A stretch of DNA of 64,000 nucleotides, from positions 24,121,612-24,185,611 of the forward strand of contig OX421497.1 of NCBI GenBank assembly GCA_949126835.1, given 5' to 3'. A program made the translations under genes and the position numbers. Position 1 is the first letter of the stretch, and the number at the start of each line of letters is the position of its first letter. This document shows, in pieces, positions 1-12,700 of the stretch. This DNA comes from Anisus vortex. Taxonomy: Eukaryota; Mollusca; Gastropoda; Planorbidae. The notes below the pieces were generated by a model. The model made no database searches and was not told the DNA's origin. It saw only the letters and a program-made list of their open reading frames with translations.

Positions 1-240
1 TATATAATACATATAATATAATATAATATATATATATACATTTCTTGTATTATTTTGTTTCTTTCTTAAGCTCATAACACATCTACCTCAGCACACGTGT
101 TATCCCTATAGACCTGCTGGAGTCAACCTAGTACACACGTGGCATCCGTGTCTCGGGGCCGGAAGTACGCTCTGCAAATCACAATTCAATCTGAGGGTTA
201 CGGTCGAATCTCTCCACCCAGGCAACATGAGTTTAGTGCT

Positions 241-315
241 TACAGTACTCACTCACACAAACACTCACACTCAGCTCTACACACACACACAGTTCCACAC
301 ACACACACACACCTA
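241..315. repeat. CA-rich microsatellite
   Basis: ACACTCACAC and (CA)n runs just before the 23-bp array. Confidence 0.9.
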
Positions 316-420
316 AACACATTTTGCACTAGTATGCTAGATTTACTGCACATTGACAATAAAAAGAAAAAGTCACTCATAAACTGAAATAGAGTGTATT
401 CCCTCATATTGATACTCACT

Positions 421-2440
421 CATACAAACAAGTTACATTCACTCATACAAACATGTTACATTCACTCTTACAAACATGTTACATTCACTCTTACAAACAT
501 GTTACATTCACTCTTACAAACAAGTTACATTCACTCTTACAAACAAGTTACATTCACTCTTACAAACATGTTACATTCACTCTTACAAACATGTTACATT
601 CACTCATACAAACATGTTACATTCACTCTTACAAACATGTTACATTCACTCTTACAAACAAGTTACATTCACTCTTACAAACAAGTTACATTCACTCTTA
701 CAAACATGTTACATTCACTCTTACAAACATGTTACATTCACTCATACAAACATGTTACATTCACTCTTACAAACAAGTTACATTCACTCTTACAAACATG
801 TTACATTCACTCTTACAAACATGTTACATTCATTCTTACAAACATGTTACATTCACTCTTACAAACATGTTACATTCACTCTTACAAACAAGTTACATTC
901 ACTCTTACAAACAAGTTACATTCACTCTTACAAACATGTTACATTCACTCTTACAAACAAGTTACATTCACTCTTACAAACATGTTACATTCACTCTTAC
1001 AAACATGTTACATTCACTCTTACAAACTTGTTACATTCACTCTTACAAACATGTTACATTCACTCTTACAAACAAGTCACATTCACTCTTACAAACAAGT
1101 TACATTCACTCTTACAAACATGTTACATTCACTCTTACAAACATGTTACATTCACTCTTACAAACAAGTTACATTCACTCTTACAAACATGTTACATTCA
1201 CTCTTACAAAAATGTTACATTCACTCTTACAAACATGTTACATTCACTCTTACAAACAAGTTACATTCACTCTTACAAACAAGTTACATTCACTCTTACA
1301 AACATGTTACATTCACTCTTACAAAAATGTTACATTCACTCTTACAAACATGTTACATTCACTCTTACAAACAAGTTACATTCACTCTTACAAACATGTT
1401 ACATTCACTCTTACAAACATGTTACATTCACTCTTACAAACAAGTTAAATTCACTCTTACAAACATGTTACATTCACTCTTACAAACATGTTACATTCAC
1501 TCTTACAAACAAGTTACATTCACTCTTACAAACAAGTTACATTCACTCTTACAAACATGTTACATTCACTCTTACAAACATGTTACATTCACTCTTACAA
1601 ACAAGTTACATTCACTCTTACAAACATGTTACATTCACTCTTACAAACATGTTACATTCACTCTTACAAACTTGTTACATTCACTCTTACAAACATGTTA
1701 CATTCACTCTTACAAACAAGTCACATTCACTCTTACAAACAAGTTACATTCACTCTTACAAACATGTTACATTCACTCTTACAAACATGTTACATTCACT
1801 CTTACAAACAAGTTACATTCACTCTTACAAACATGTTACATTCACTCTTACAAAAATGTTACATTCACTCTTACAAACATGTTACATTCACTCTTACAAA
1901 CAAGTTACATTCACTCTTACAAACAAGTTACATTCACTCTTACAAACATGTTACATTCACTCTTACAAAAATGTTACATTCACTCTTACAAACATGTTAC
2001 ATTCACTCTTACAAACAAGTTACATTCACTCTTACAAACATGTTACATTCACTCTTACAAACATGTTACATTCACTCTTACAAACAAGTTAAATTCACTC
2101 TTACAAACATGTTACATTCACTCTTACAAACATGTTACATTCACTCTTACAAACAAGTTACATTCACTCTTACAAACAAGTTACATTCACTCTTACAAAC
2201 ATGTTACAATTCACTCTTACAAACATGTTACATTCACTCTTACAAACAAGTTACATTCACTCTTACAAACATGTTACATTCACTCTTACAAAAATGTTAC
2301 ATTCACTCTTACAAACATGTTACATTCACTCTTACAAACAAGTTACATTCACTCTTACAAACATGTTACATTCAATGTTACATTCAATGTTACATTCAAT
2401 GTTACATCTACTCTAAGAAACCCGTTACACTCACTCATAC
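421..2440. repeat. 23-bp minisatellite array, about 87 units
   Basis: Unit TTACATTCACTCTTACAAACATG with point variants (ACAAG, ACTTG, AAATG). Because 23 is not a multiple of 3 and no unit has a stop on the plus strand, long open frames run through it in all three plus frames, including one of 684 codons. They read as a 23-residue periodic peptide and are not genes. A 644-bp higher-order period is present. The last copies degrade into TTACATTCAATG triplets. Confidence 0.97.
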
Positions 2441-2459
2441 GACATTAAATTCAACCAAA

Positions 2460-3147
2460 CAAACTGGTTACAGTCACAAGCAATAACAAGATGCACTGTT
2501 TAGTTACCTATTGTCGTATGTATCATTGACAAGTCTTAAATATTATGCATGCATAAAGGTATAAAGTGTACAACAATTCCGGTCCCATTCGTTCAATTAC
2601 TAAAAAAAACATGTCTGGTTGTACTGCGAATAATTAAGATGTAGAGGCTTGTGCTAATTTCTTTTTAAATTTCCAAAAGATGTTGCCAAAAGAAAACGAT
2701 GGATCGTGAACGTCAGACGTGAAGAATCACCTATTTATAATCCCTAACTTATTGCTTGATGCTAAAGAATTTTCGTTTTCTGTTTTTATGTATCTATGGA
2801 TTGTGTTTTTTAATAACCAAGAAACGCAACTCTCAACTAATTTATTTTATAACCAAAGCTAAATTTAACTTAACGAGACTAACACTCTGAGTATTAATTA
2901 TCGCCTACTCATTTTTGATGTCAAAAACGGATTCCTCATAACTAATCTTGTGGCCTTTGTATAGCCTTTGTAAAGACCAAAATTGGCCGTCGAGGTTGAG
3001 ATCAATTGTCAAACACCAGCAAACACATATTTTTTGTTTACGGAAATGGCACCGGAAGTTTATGATCTCTTCTGTTTGAAAAAGTCAAGCCTCTTTAAGA
3101 CTTTTCCATACATTTACTGACACACAAATAGATTACTTTGTATAAAA
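2460..3147. other. AT-rich spacer, nothing recognised
   Basis: No coding signal, tRNA-like box or repeat was found between the 23-bp array and the first SINE. Confidence 0.6.
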
Positions 3148-3401
3148 GTAAGTAAAGTAAAATATCCCAAAATGATCCATGGGGCCGGTGGTTCACCAAT
3201 TTCAGTGGCCGCGGCATACTAGGGAATTGTGTGGCCAGCACAATGCCCAGCCTCTTTTACTTTACCCCAAATAAAGTCAGGTATCCATCAGGGCTGGGTA
3301 GACTCAGGGACAAACTCGAGACCGAGAACGAATCCTAGCTTTCACCCGCGGTTCGAACCCTACACCAGCCGAATGTGCTTCCGCTCGACCACCGCGCCCC
3401 T
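3148..3401 (-). mobile_element. tRNA-derived SINE with conserved core, copy 3
   Basis: Minus-strand copy with head GGTGGTCGAGCGG, box B GGTTCGAACC, the core and an ACTTTACTTACTT tail. Its tRNA-like 5' end abuts the 31-bp tandem array that starts at about 3395. Confidence 0.88.
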
Positions 3402-3905
3402 AATTACTTTGTGTGAAACTGTGAGAACACCTAATTACTTTGTGTGAAACTATGAGAACACCTAATTACTTTGTGTGAAACTATGAGAGCACCTAATCAC
3501 TTTGTGTGAAACTATGAGAACACCTAATTACTTTGTGTGAAACTATGAGAACACCTAATCACTTTGTGTGAAACTGTGAAAACACCTAATTACTTTGTGT
3601 GAAACTATGAGAACACCTAATTACTTTGTGTGAAACTGTGAGAACACCTAATTACTTTGTGTGAAACTGTGAAAACACCTAATTACTTTGTGTGAAACTG
3701 TGAGAACACCTAATTACTTTGTGTGAAACTATGAGAACACCTAATCACTTTGTGTGAAACTGTGAAAACACCTAATTACTTTGTGTGAAACTGTGAGAAC
3801 AACTAATTACTTTGTGTGAAACTATGAGAACACCTAATCACTTTGTGTGAATCTATGAGAACACCTAATTATTTTGTGTGAAACTATGAGAACAACTAAT
3901 TACTT
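3395..3905. repeat. 31-bp minisatellite array, about 16 units
   Basis: Unit CACCTAATTACTTTGTGTGAA plus ACTATGAGAA, with A/G variants. It begins at the 5' boundary of the SINE at 3148-3401. Confidence 0.95.
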
Positions 3906-4534
3906 TGACGAGCTTTGTACTTTCACCCAATAACCTGGTGGCTGATGGGTTCATATGTAAAAGTGTGAAAGAATCAGTTGACTAAATGAAAGACCAACAA
4001 CAACTGTAGGCCTAACGTACTTGTGACCACTATCAAATACTGCTAATTAAACCCACCCAACGTTTCTAGTCACTGTGACCCTCAAGTCTTTGATTACTGC
4101 AGTACCTGTGTGATCTTGTCCGAAGTACTCTAGCCCTACACTAAGACTTGTCAGGAGTACTCAGAAGTAAGGGTTACGCTACTCGCAGGCTTTCCGTTCA
4201 GAGTTCAGATGGAGGTGTGACGGTGTGAGGTGTGGGGAGGGAGGGGGTGGAGGAGATAGTATCTGCCACTGGACACCTTTTGAAGTTCAGCGAGATCAAG
4301 GTAACGAGAACGTGTCTGAAAACATTGTTACAACAACAAGGGGCACAGTGAGTCTCTTCTCTGGCATAACGCTACCTTCTGACACACACACACACACACA
4401 CAATTACTTACCGGTAATTATTGTCAGGGTCATATATATGGATTACATAGATAGACAGGGAATCCCCGTCGAACCAATTGGATCCATATCGTCTATGAAG
4501 CTGCGTTCACAAGTTTCCGTGGACACAGTATCCT

Positions 4535-4733
4535 CTAGAAGAGGATTGTGTGGCAAGTACAATGCGTAACTGCATTTACTTTGCCTCAACTATAATATCA
4601 AGTAGGCTACCAACCAAAGCTGGGTAGACTCATTGACATTCTTCCAAGAAAAATCTCTCACCATCACCAGGATTCGAACCCGGGAACTTCAATGTGCCAG
4701 TCGAGTGTACTGCCGCTAGACCAATTGTGCCCC
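4535..4733 (-). mobile_element. Diverged core SINE, copy 4
   Basis: The minus strand shows box B GGGTTCGAATCC (complement at about 4672-4683), a GAGTCTACCCAGCTTTG block and a GTGTGGC-containing core end. More decayed than copies 1-3. Confidence 0.75.
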
Positions 4734-4740
4734 ATAAAAT

Positions 4741-5065
4741 GATAAAAGTAAAGTAAAAAAATAAATAATCATAGATCCTTTAAGGCCGTATTGGTCAATG
4801 GGTATAACCAAGTAGAGTTTACTAGTCTCCAAGACTAGTATGGCATACCCAGGGATTGTGTAAACAGTAAAATTCCCATCAGCATTTTACATTCTCCTAG
4901 CCCACTAGAGGTGAGTTTGGATTCTAATCCGAGACCTCCATGACGATCCGAATGAGTTGTTTGGATTCTAATCCGAGACCTCCATGACGATCCGAACGAG
5001 TTGTTTGGATTCTAATCCGAGACCTCCATGACGATCCGAACGAGTTGTCACTAGACCAAGGTCAC
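4741..5065 (-). mobile_element. Core SINE, copy 5, with triplicated box-B segment
   Basis: Tail AAAGTAAAGTAAAA at 4745, a core relic with CCCAGGGATTGTGT, and a head with TTGGTCTAGTGACAA. Between core and head the 44-bp block around GGATTCTAATCC (the complement of the box B region) occurs three times in tandem (starts at about 4918, 4962 and 5006). Same orientation as the adjacent copy at 4535-4733. Confidence 0.65.
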
Positions 5066-5744
5066 TTTACTGTAGCCTACCTTAAAGACTCTCTCTATTC
5101 CATACACACATAGGCTATATATAGATATATCTATAACTTACCTAGTTCAATCCACAGATCCCCTTATTCCACTAATCTGCCCCCCCCCCTCTCTTAAAAT
5201 CACATTCAAGTTTTTTTTTTTTCCTCTTTCTATTTGCTTAGACCCTTGACATGAAAATCTCTTGTTTAACATCCGTTTTGTCTCGTACGCTTTCGTCCCC
5301 GCCTATTCTCTCCCCCCCCCCCTCCCCGGGACGGTCCCGCCCTAAACCCACCCCGCCATTCCCACGAGTGCTGCAGCAGCGGAATTCGGTGTACAGATGA
5401 TGTACATATAACACTTGAGATGGATGTCCTTAAGTAAACATCCCACTGAATCGAGAGTAGCTTCCCCTTGGTCATGTCCTGTCAAAATATAAAAAAAAGT
5501 ACGGTGCTCCGTTTGACCAACGTGTGTGTACATAATTTGGCTTACGTCTGAGCGGCGGCTGGCGGGGAGATAATAGGGTCGAAAAAAACGAAATATGTGC
5601 ATAGTCTATGACCTCCCCTTGGCAGCTCATCATAATGTGTTCACGCAGAAAGATTTATTGGTGGGAATAATGTCACGTGTTATGCAAATGATTTTTTTTA
5701 CTAAGACAGTGATCTCGTTGGGAAGGGAAAAGTTAAGGGGAACG
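5066..5744. other. Spacer with C-run and T-run tracts
   Basis: C-rich runs at about 5177 and 5313 and a T run at 5210. The two short minus frames here show no conserved motif. Confidence 0.5.
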
Positions 5745-7650
5745 ATCTACGTAATGTAATCGAGTTGAGTGAGACATGATTCCGTTGGTGAGACAAGTCT
5801 AGTTAATTGTGACATGATTCCGTTAGTGAAACAGGTCTAGTTAAGTGAGACATGATTCCGATAGTGAGACCGGTCTAGATTAGGTGTGACATGATTCCGT
5901 TGGTGAGAACGGTCTAGTTAATTGAGACATGATTCCGTTAGTGAGACCGGTCTAGATTAAGTGAGACATGATTCCGTTAGTGAGACAGGTCTAGTTAAGT
6001 GAGACATGATTCCGTTAGTGAGACAGGTCTAGTTAAGTGAGACATTATTCCGTTAGTGAGACCGGTCTAGATTAAGTGTGACATGATTCCGTTGGTGAGA
6101 CAGGTCTAGTTAATTGTGTCATGATTCCGTTAGTGAGACCGTTTTAGATTAAATGAGACATGATTCCGTTAGTGAGACCGGTCTAGATTAAGTGAGACAT
6201 GATTCCGTTAGACAGGTCTAGTTCAGTGAGACATGATTCCGTTAGTGAGATAGGTCTAGTTAAGTGAGACATGATTCCGTTAGTGAGACAAGTCTAGTAA
6301 AGTGAGATATGACTCCGTTGGTGAGACAGGTCTAGTTAAGTGAGACATGATTCCGTTGATGAGACCAGTCTAGATTAAGTGAGACATGATTCCGTTAGTG
6401 AGACCGGTCTAGATTAAGTGTGACATGATTCCGTTAGTGAGATAGGTCTAGTTAAGTGAGACATGATTCCGTTAGTGAGACAGTCTAGTTAAGTGAGACA
6501 TGATTCCGTTGATGAGACAGGTCTATTTTATTGAGACATGATTCCGTTGGTTATGCAGGTCTAGTTAAGTGAGACATGATTCCGTTGGTTAGACAGGTCT
6601 AGTTAAGTGAGACATGATTCCGTTAGTTAGACAGGATTAGTTAAGTGAGACATGGTTCCGTTGATTAGATAGGTTTAGTTAATTGAGACATGATTCCGTT
6701 GGTTAGACAGGTTTAGTTAAGTGAGACATGATTCCGATGGTTAGACAGGTTTAGTTAAGTGTAACATGATTCCGTTGATAAGACAAGTCTAGTTAATTGA
6801 GACATGATTCCGATAGTGAGACAGGTCTAGTTAACTGAGACATGATTCCGTTGATGAGACAGGTCTAGTAAAGTGAGACATGATTCCGTTAATGAGACAG
6901 GTCTAGTTAATTGAGACATGATTCCGATGATTAGACAGGTCTAGTTAAGTGAGATATGATTCGTTGGTTAGACAGAACTAGTTAAGTGAAATATGATTCG
7001 TTGGTTAGATAGGTCTAGTTAAGTGAAACATGATTCCGTTAATGAGACAAGTCTAGTTAAGTGAGACATGATTCGTTGGTAAGACAGATCTAGTTAAGTG
7101 AGACATGATTCCGTTGATGAGACAAGTCTAGTTAATTGGGACATGATTCCGTTGGTTAGACAGTCTAGTTAATTGGGACATGATTCCGTTGGTTAGGCAG
7201 GTCTAGTTAAATGAGACATGATTCGTTGTTTAGACTGGTCTAGTTAAGTGAAACATGATTCCGTTGGCTAGACAAGTCTAGTTAAATGAGACATGATTCC
7301 GTTGGTTTGACAGGTTTAGTTAAGTGAGACATGATTCCGTTGGTTAGACATGTCTAGTTAAGTGAGACAGGATTCCGTTGGTTAGACAGGTTTAGTTAAT
7401 TGAGACATGATTCCGTTGATGAGACAGGTCTAGTTAAGTGAGACATGATTCGTTGGTTAGAAACGTCTAGTTAAATGAGACATGATTCCGTTGGTTTGAC
7501 AGGTTTAGTTAAGTGAGACATGATTCCGTTGGTTAGACAGGTTTAGTTAAGTGAGACATGATTCCGTTGGTTAGACAGGTTTAGTTAAGTGAGACATGAT
7601 TCCGTTGGTCAGACAGGTTTAGTTAGGTAGGCTAGATAGTGAGACATGAT
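5745..7650. repeat. 38-bp minisatellite array, about 50 units
   Basis: Unit built from GTGAGACATGATTCCGTT, then GTGAGACAGGTCTAGTTAA. The left part mostly has the GTGAGAC variant and the right part mostly GTTAGAC, so two sub-families succeed each other along the array. Confidence 0.95.
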
Positions 7651-8069
7651 TTTAGAGTTGTAACTGCTTTGATTAGTGATATATTTAGACTATATTTGTG
7701 CCCCTAGAAGTGTCGCCCACGGGCATATGCCCCCTCTGCCTCCCTCCTCCCCATATGAGGTGTTTGTGCAGTGTTTTGTGACGTCATTTTGGACTATTTA
7801 TGTGACGTCTTGTTGTGTTTTAGGAGGGTTAAGAATTGAACAAAACCGAGTTACGTTATTAATAGATGGCCCTTTTTAAACAGCAAAAAGCTATTCTAAT
7901 ATCCGCTTTCATTTCGCATGCCATCTCTGTGTCCTTTCCTACCCTGAAATTATTTAGCAGCAACCGCCCCTCCTTTTTGTTTTTCTGCCTGTATAAAATA
8001 ATTTCTGCTCATCACGATGACATCACTGATCTATGTATTCAGCATCATTGTGCTGGTCATTCATTCTCT

Positions 8070-8262
8070 GCAGAGCCAAAACTCAATCATCTCTCAAAAC
8101 TCAACTATCTGTCTCACAGCTCAATCATCTCTCAAAACACAACAATCTGTCTCACAACTCAATCATCTCTCAAAACTCAATCATCTCTCAAAACTCAACT
8201 ATCTGTCTCACAACTCAATCATCTCGCAAAACTCAATCGTCTCTCACAATTCAATCATCACT
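8070..8262. repeat. Short array of CTCAATCATCTCTCAAAA-like units
   Basis: About ten units of 18-24 bp alternate CTCAATCATCTCTCAAAA and CTCAACTATCTGTCTCACAA. The open frames across it are repeat artefacts. Confidence 0.85.
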
Positions 8263-8879
8263 GGGAATCTACAACAACAACAACAAAAGACGGGGTTGTC
8301 ATTGACAACTCAGGGCCTCGCTTGAGTCACTGGTTTAGTGTTATCCTGATGTTTTGGGAAAAGGGGAGGGGTGGGGGGAAGAGCAGTCTTTTTCACGTCA
8401 TAGCTTTGAAGTAACCCCTGGGGGGGGGGGGGGGGGGGGAGGGGGGCCTTGGTCCTTATCAAACCCATCCGACGCTATCTCTATTGATCAATGAGACAAC
8501 AAGTCCGACAACTCGGTGATCATTTCACTCCTAGTCCTAGATGGAATGGAACATCTGTCGCCATCATTTGTTGCTAGTTTTTATAGTTTAAACTCACGAA
8601 ACTAAATCGCTTCTGTTCAAAATCAAACGCCATGGAACATAAATTGTTGTGACATCCTAAATATAACTTACAACAACATACATACAAGGAAAAATTGAAG
8701 TTTTTTTACAGAATGTTTATTGTAACATTAATCATGCTTGAAAAAAAAACAACTAAAAATTAATGATTTATTATATCCATATATATAAATATATAGGCTA
8801 TATTGAGTTAATGAATTGCACTGGTTATACAATCATGCTGTCAACTTTCACCAATGGAATTTTTTCGTCGTAACTTTCA

Positions 8880-9125
8880 GTGCGTGGCGCCTAGGCTTTT
8901 AGTGAACTGTGAACTTCCTCCAATGGGACACAGCGGCAAGGCGGCATTCTTTAAGGTCTCGAGGTTGTACCCCAGTTCTGAAGGATGTTCTTGAGTTGTG
9001 CCTACCCAGCTTTGATGGATAGGACTACCCACATAATAGGTATATTTTGTGGGCAACAATGGCTGTCCTTGGTGAGGGTTACACAATCCACGTGTACCTC
9101 GTGGCTACATAAACTGGGTGGCAAA
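8880..9125 (+). mobile_element. Strongly diverged core SINE, copy 6
   Basis: Only the core is recognisable: TGCCTACCCAGCTTTGATGG, a TACACAATCC block, and TGGCTACATAAACTGGGTGG where intact copies read TGGCCACAGAAACTGGTG. No tRNA head is visible. Confidence 0.6.
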
Positions 9126-9269
9126 CCTTACTCAAAGAAAGTGAATGGCTTAATTTAAAAATACATTATATTTTGAAAATATTTTTAAAAAATGTATTAT
9201 ATAAATTAAAAATATCTTAAAGCTAGTAAAATACATTTTTTAAATATTGTACACCTAAACCAATATTTT

Positions 9270-9450
9270 CTTTTCTTATATGTTACCGACGCGCCTTCTC
9301 TACGGAAGATTATTGCATCCTACACTTGCCCGTGGTTTAAGGCTAATCTTGTATTTTGATTAGTGTTTTAAATGATGTTAAGTCAATAGTGTGCCGACGT
9401 CTGATGCCACTCGAGAAGAACGAGTAAGTATTTATATGCATTGGTTTTTG
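9270..9450 (-). mobile_element. LINE 3' fragment, copy B of the 52-kb family
   Basis: On the minus strand the segment encodes YSFFSSGIR and then LTSFKTLIKIQD plus a stop. The 3'UTR GGATGCAATAATCTTC with stem-loop and an ATAAGA-rich tail matches the copy at 52060-52735. Only the last roughly 180 bp are present, typical 5' truncation. Confidence 0.75.
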
Positions 9451-9534
9451 CATGTGGGAAAAGAAAATGATTTTTTCCTTATGTTTATCAGAGCATTGTA
9501 ATAATATGTGAAGCAACAAATGTTCCGCAATCTA

Positions 9535-9740
9535 CTAATTGGAACAAGCGAAATGTGCCTATGAGCAACAGCTCCCGAAAATGCGAAACATGTCCTTCAG
9601 ACAGGCCACCTGTACCACTACTACCCGGTCAGCCATATGGCTCCATGAAGCTACCTTCAATGACAAACTGTATGGTGGACTGATGCAACTGACAGCCACG
9701 GCGCAGTTCATTACAACTGTCAGACTTATTGTCTGAATCC
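9535..9740 (+). mobile_element. LINE ORF C-terminal fragment, third type
   Basis: PENAKHVLQTGHLYHYY in one frame and, after a frameshift, WLHEATFNDKLYGGLMQL and TAQFITTVRLIV with a stop. The KLYG...TAxFIxxxGL ending is common at the C-terminus of non-LTR retrotransposon polyproteins. Short and broken. Confidence 0.6.
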
Positions 9741-10479
9741 TCCAAATCATAACATTTGAGCTCGAGGAAGAAGAATATGTGACAGGAGCCATCGGTGATC
9801 CACTCTAGTAAGTTATAGGTTTGTAGGCCTATCCACTTGTTCCCTGGGTCGGTCTGGTTTGAGAATCACTGCCATCACGTGTTGCACGGGCCAAACAGCA
9901 GCTGCTCAATAAAAAGCCACCGGATCATTGTCAATAATAATATGAGCACATGACAAACTGATAAATATCATATCAAGATTAAGTCCTGTGGATTATCGTG
10001 TTGCGTCAAGGTGTTGACATTGTGATATATGACCGTGTCAATATAGACTCCGACCTACGACATTATGTCAATATGGACCCTCAGACGCATGTGCGGTAAA
10101 TAAGCTCTGTTACTAGCGAGGACATGGTTCCTTAACCCCTCCACCCCCACCCCACCCAGCAGCGCCACTTTTTATATTCTCTAACCCAGCCGTGTTCTTT
10201 AAACAAACAATGAAAAGCAAGATCTGTAATTTATAGAATGTAAATTTATATTTATATATACCAGCTGACCAGTGGACCCTATACCCAAAGATCGGGAAAA
10301 TCCGCAAGCCTGTTGAATAAAACTAAAATAATGGGCAATCAAATCCAAACTACTTTTGATAAGCTTCTGTGTCTATAATAGATTATATATAATATACACT
10401 AGTCTATGTCATAATATTCTATAATGTGGTATCACTTCTGTACCCATGGGTGTAGAAACCAGTTCAAACCACCAGTTCG

Positions 10480-10740
10480 CTTGCAATAAGTGGGTTAGCG
10501 CATGGGGGACAGCCCCGGCTGTGGGTTCGAGGTCTCCTTGTAGCGCTGAGAAGCTCCGAGCCTCGGGGGGGGGGGGGGGGGAGAACATGTGCGCAGCAAT
10601 CCTGCCCCAACCCCACCCTGGTGCCTAGATGCCCATACCTAAAGTATGGGATTTGCGCTACCGGGCAATAGTTCAAGTACATTGTTCCCCAAAGTGTGTT
10701 GTTGATTCTTATTTCATTTAAATTTCTTATAGGCATTCAT
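10480..10740 (+). mobile_element. Second SINE-like family, tRNA-like head
   Basis: TGGGTTAGCGCATGG (box-A-like) and GGGTTCGAGGTCTCC (box-B-like) lie at tRNA spacing and are followed by a body ending GTTGTTGATTCTTATTT. The body shares nothing with the core family. A 17-bp G run interrupts it at 10565-10581. Confidence 0.5.
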
Positions 10741-10805
10741 GTACATGTAATTTAAATAATAATAATTAACGATATTTCTATTTGTATAGCGCTGCCAAAA
10801 AAAAA

Positions 10806-11137
10806 CAAATGTAAGCTCAGAGCGCATTTTACATTGAACAACAAACATAATGTAAGCTCAGGGCGCATTTAACATTGAACAACAAACATAATGTAAGCTC
10901 AGAGCGCATTTAACATTGAACAACAAACATAATGTAAGCTCAGGGCGCATTTAACATTGAACAACAAACATAATGTAAGCTCAGAGCGCATTTAACATTG
11001 AACAACAAACATAATGTAAGCTCAGAGCGCATTTAACATTGAACAACAAACATAATGTAAGCTCAGAGCGCATTTAACATTGAACAACAAACATAATGTA
11101 AGCTCAGAGCGCATTTAACATTGAACAACAAACATAC
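10806..11137. repeat. 41-bp tandem array, 8 units
   Basis: Unit ATAATGTAAGCTCAGAGCGC, then ATTTAACATTGAACAACAAAC. It is preceded by TTGTATAGCGCTGCC, so the first unit may derive from a dispersed repeat that contains both blocks. Confidence 0.95.
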
Positions 11138-11159
11138 CAAGACCAGGGATATAAGTAAA

Positions 11160-11193
11160 TTAAAGTTTGTGTGTGTGTTTGTGTGTGTGTGTT

Positions 11194-11228
<35 letters not shown>

Positions 11229-11275
11229 GTTTGTGTGTGAGTCTGCGTGTGAATATATGTGTGTGTGTTAGTCTA
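11160..11275. repeat. GT/TTTGTG microsatellite
   Basis: (GT)n with regularly spaced TTTG interruptions. Confidence 0.95.
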
Positions 11276-11429
11276 TGTAAGACATAGAGGCTTTTGAAAT
11301 TCGAACGGAACTGGTAAAAACTAAATTCCTTTAAATTTTCTTTGTATTTGAGTCTACATTTTTTGGGCCATTTAATTTATGGCATTCTGAATTGTGATCA
11401 TTTGGCTTTTTTTTTATGACATGCTGCTT

Positions 11430-11765
11430 TTTTTTTTTTGTTTAGACTAGCAATCTATTGTGAAAATGTTGCGTTTTTTGTTTAGATTAGCAGTCTATTG
11501 TGAGAATGTTGTGTTTCTGGTTAGATTAGCAGTCTATTGTGATAATGTTTTTTTTTCTTTAGATTAGCAGTCTATTGTGATAATGTTGTTTTTTTGTTTA
11601 GATTAGCAGTCTGTTGTGATAATGTTGTGTTTTTGTTTAGATTAGCAGTCTATTGTGATAATATTGTGTTTTTGTTTTCATTAGCAGTCTATCGTAATAA
11701 TGTTGTGTTTTTGTTTAGATTAGCAGTCTATTGTGATAATGTTGTGTTTTTTTTTGTCTACTGTG
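11430..11765. repeat. Tandem array of 38-41 bp units, about 8 copies
   Basis: Unit TTTAGATTAGCAGTCTATTG, then TGATAATGTTGTGTTTTTG. Spacing varies with the length of the T run. Confidence 0.9.
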
Positions 11766-12407
11766 TGAAGGTGTGTTGTGTTTTTATTTCAATTCAACTC
11801 ATGAGTAGATCTATAGGCATTTTGCGTCTTATATTTTTCTCCCCAGAAAATGACAATTTACTTAAAACTGACAGTTTTAAAGAAATTATGAAATTTTTAC
11901 TTTTAACTATTGAAATTTTTTATTTTTATTTTTTTACATAATTTTCCCCCACCCATATTTTCACCTATCTACCTGGCTAGATATTTATTGTTATTACTGT
12001 TTTGTGTCATTATTAAAACGTCGTGTTGTTGTTGTTTTAATTGTCAGAAAGTTGACATTTTGACAGAATAATTGCAGAATTGTATTGAAAAGACCAGAGT
12101 TTGCTAAACATTCTATGTCTAGGGAACTCTAAAACTATCATTTATTTTACTGTAAAACCACAACAACTTAAAATCTCTTTATTTTTTAATGAAAGAATGT
12201 AAATAAATGTATTTTTACAATTTGTAACCATAGATATGACAACGCTGTTCATGGCCAAGGTGTGTTTCATTTAATGTTTTAATTAGGGACAAACAAATTT
12301 TCATTTCCTAGTGCGATATTTCCCAGATCTCAGACTTAACTTGGGTCAGTGCTAAGAATTATCATTTATTTTACCAAAAGAAAAGTTGGATGCTGCACAT
12401 GGAAACA

Positions 12408-12700
12408 TGTGTGCACGTTGGCCGAGCGGCAGATCGTTTGACTGGAGATCCGAAGGTACTGGGTTCGAAATCGAATCCTGGTGCAGGCTAGGATTTTTTT
12501 CACGTGACTTGAGGGTGTCCCTGAGTCTACCCAGCTCTGATGGGAATCTGACATTAGTTGGGGTAAAGTAAAGGCGGCTGGGCATTGTGCTGGCAACACA
12601 TCCCCTAGTATGCCGTGGCCACAGAAACTGGTAAACGCTCCTTCACCAGCCCTATGATCAGTTTAGTCCGAAGGGTACTTTACATTACTTACATGGAAAC
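12408..12700 (+). mobile_element. tRNA-derived SINE with conserved core, copy 1
   Basis: Head with box A TGGCCGAGCGG and box B GGTTCGAA, then the family core: CTGAGTCTACCCAGCTCTGA, TTGGGGTAAAGTAAAGG, GGCATTGTGCTGG, CCTAGTATGCCGTGGCCACA, and an ACTTTAC-type tail. It resembles the core-domain SINEs described in molluscs. No protein is encoded; the short open frames here follow from the repeat. Confidence 0.88.

Noticed and set aside
394..2486. Open frames of 331-684 codons reading LHSLLQTCYIHSYK repeats
   Set aside because: They are translations of a 23-bp tandem repeat, open in all three plus frames, with no unique protein sequence.
5745..7650. CRISPR-like appearance of regular short repeats
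   Set aside because: Units are directly adjacent with no unique spacers, and the DNA is animal nuclear sequence.
12352..12599. Paired minus-strand frames of 77 codons and similar ones at 14603-14896 and 3229-3447
   Set aside because: They lie within SINE copies and repeat the same peptide because the SINE is the same; no evidence of coding.
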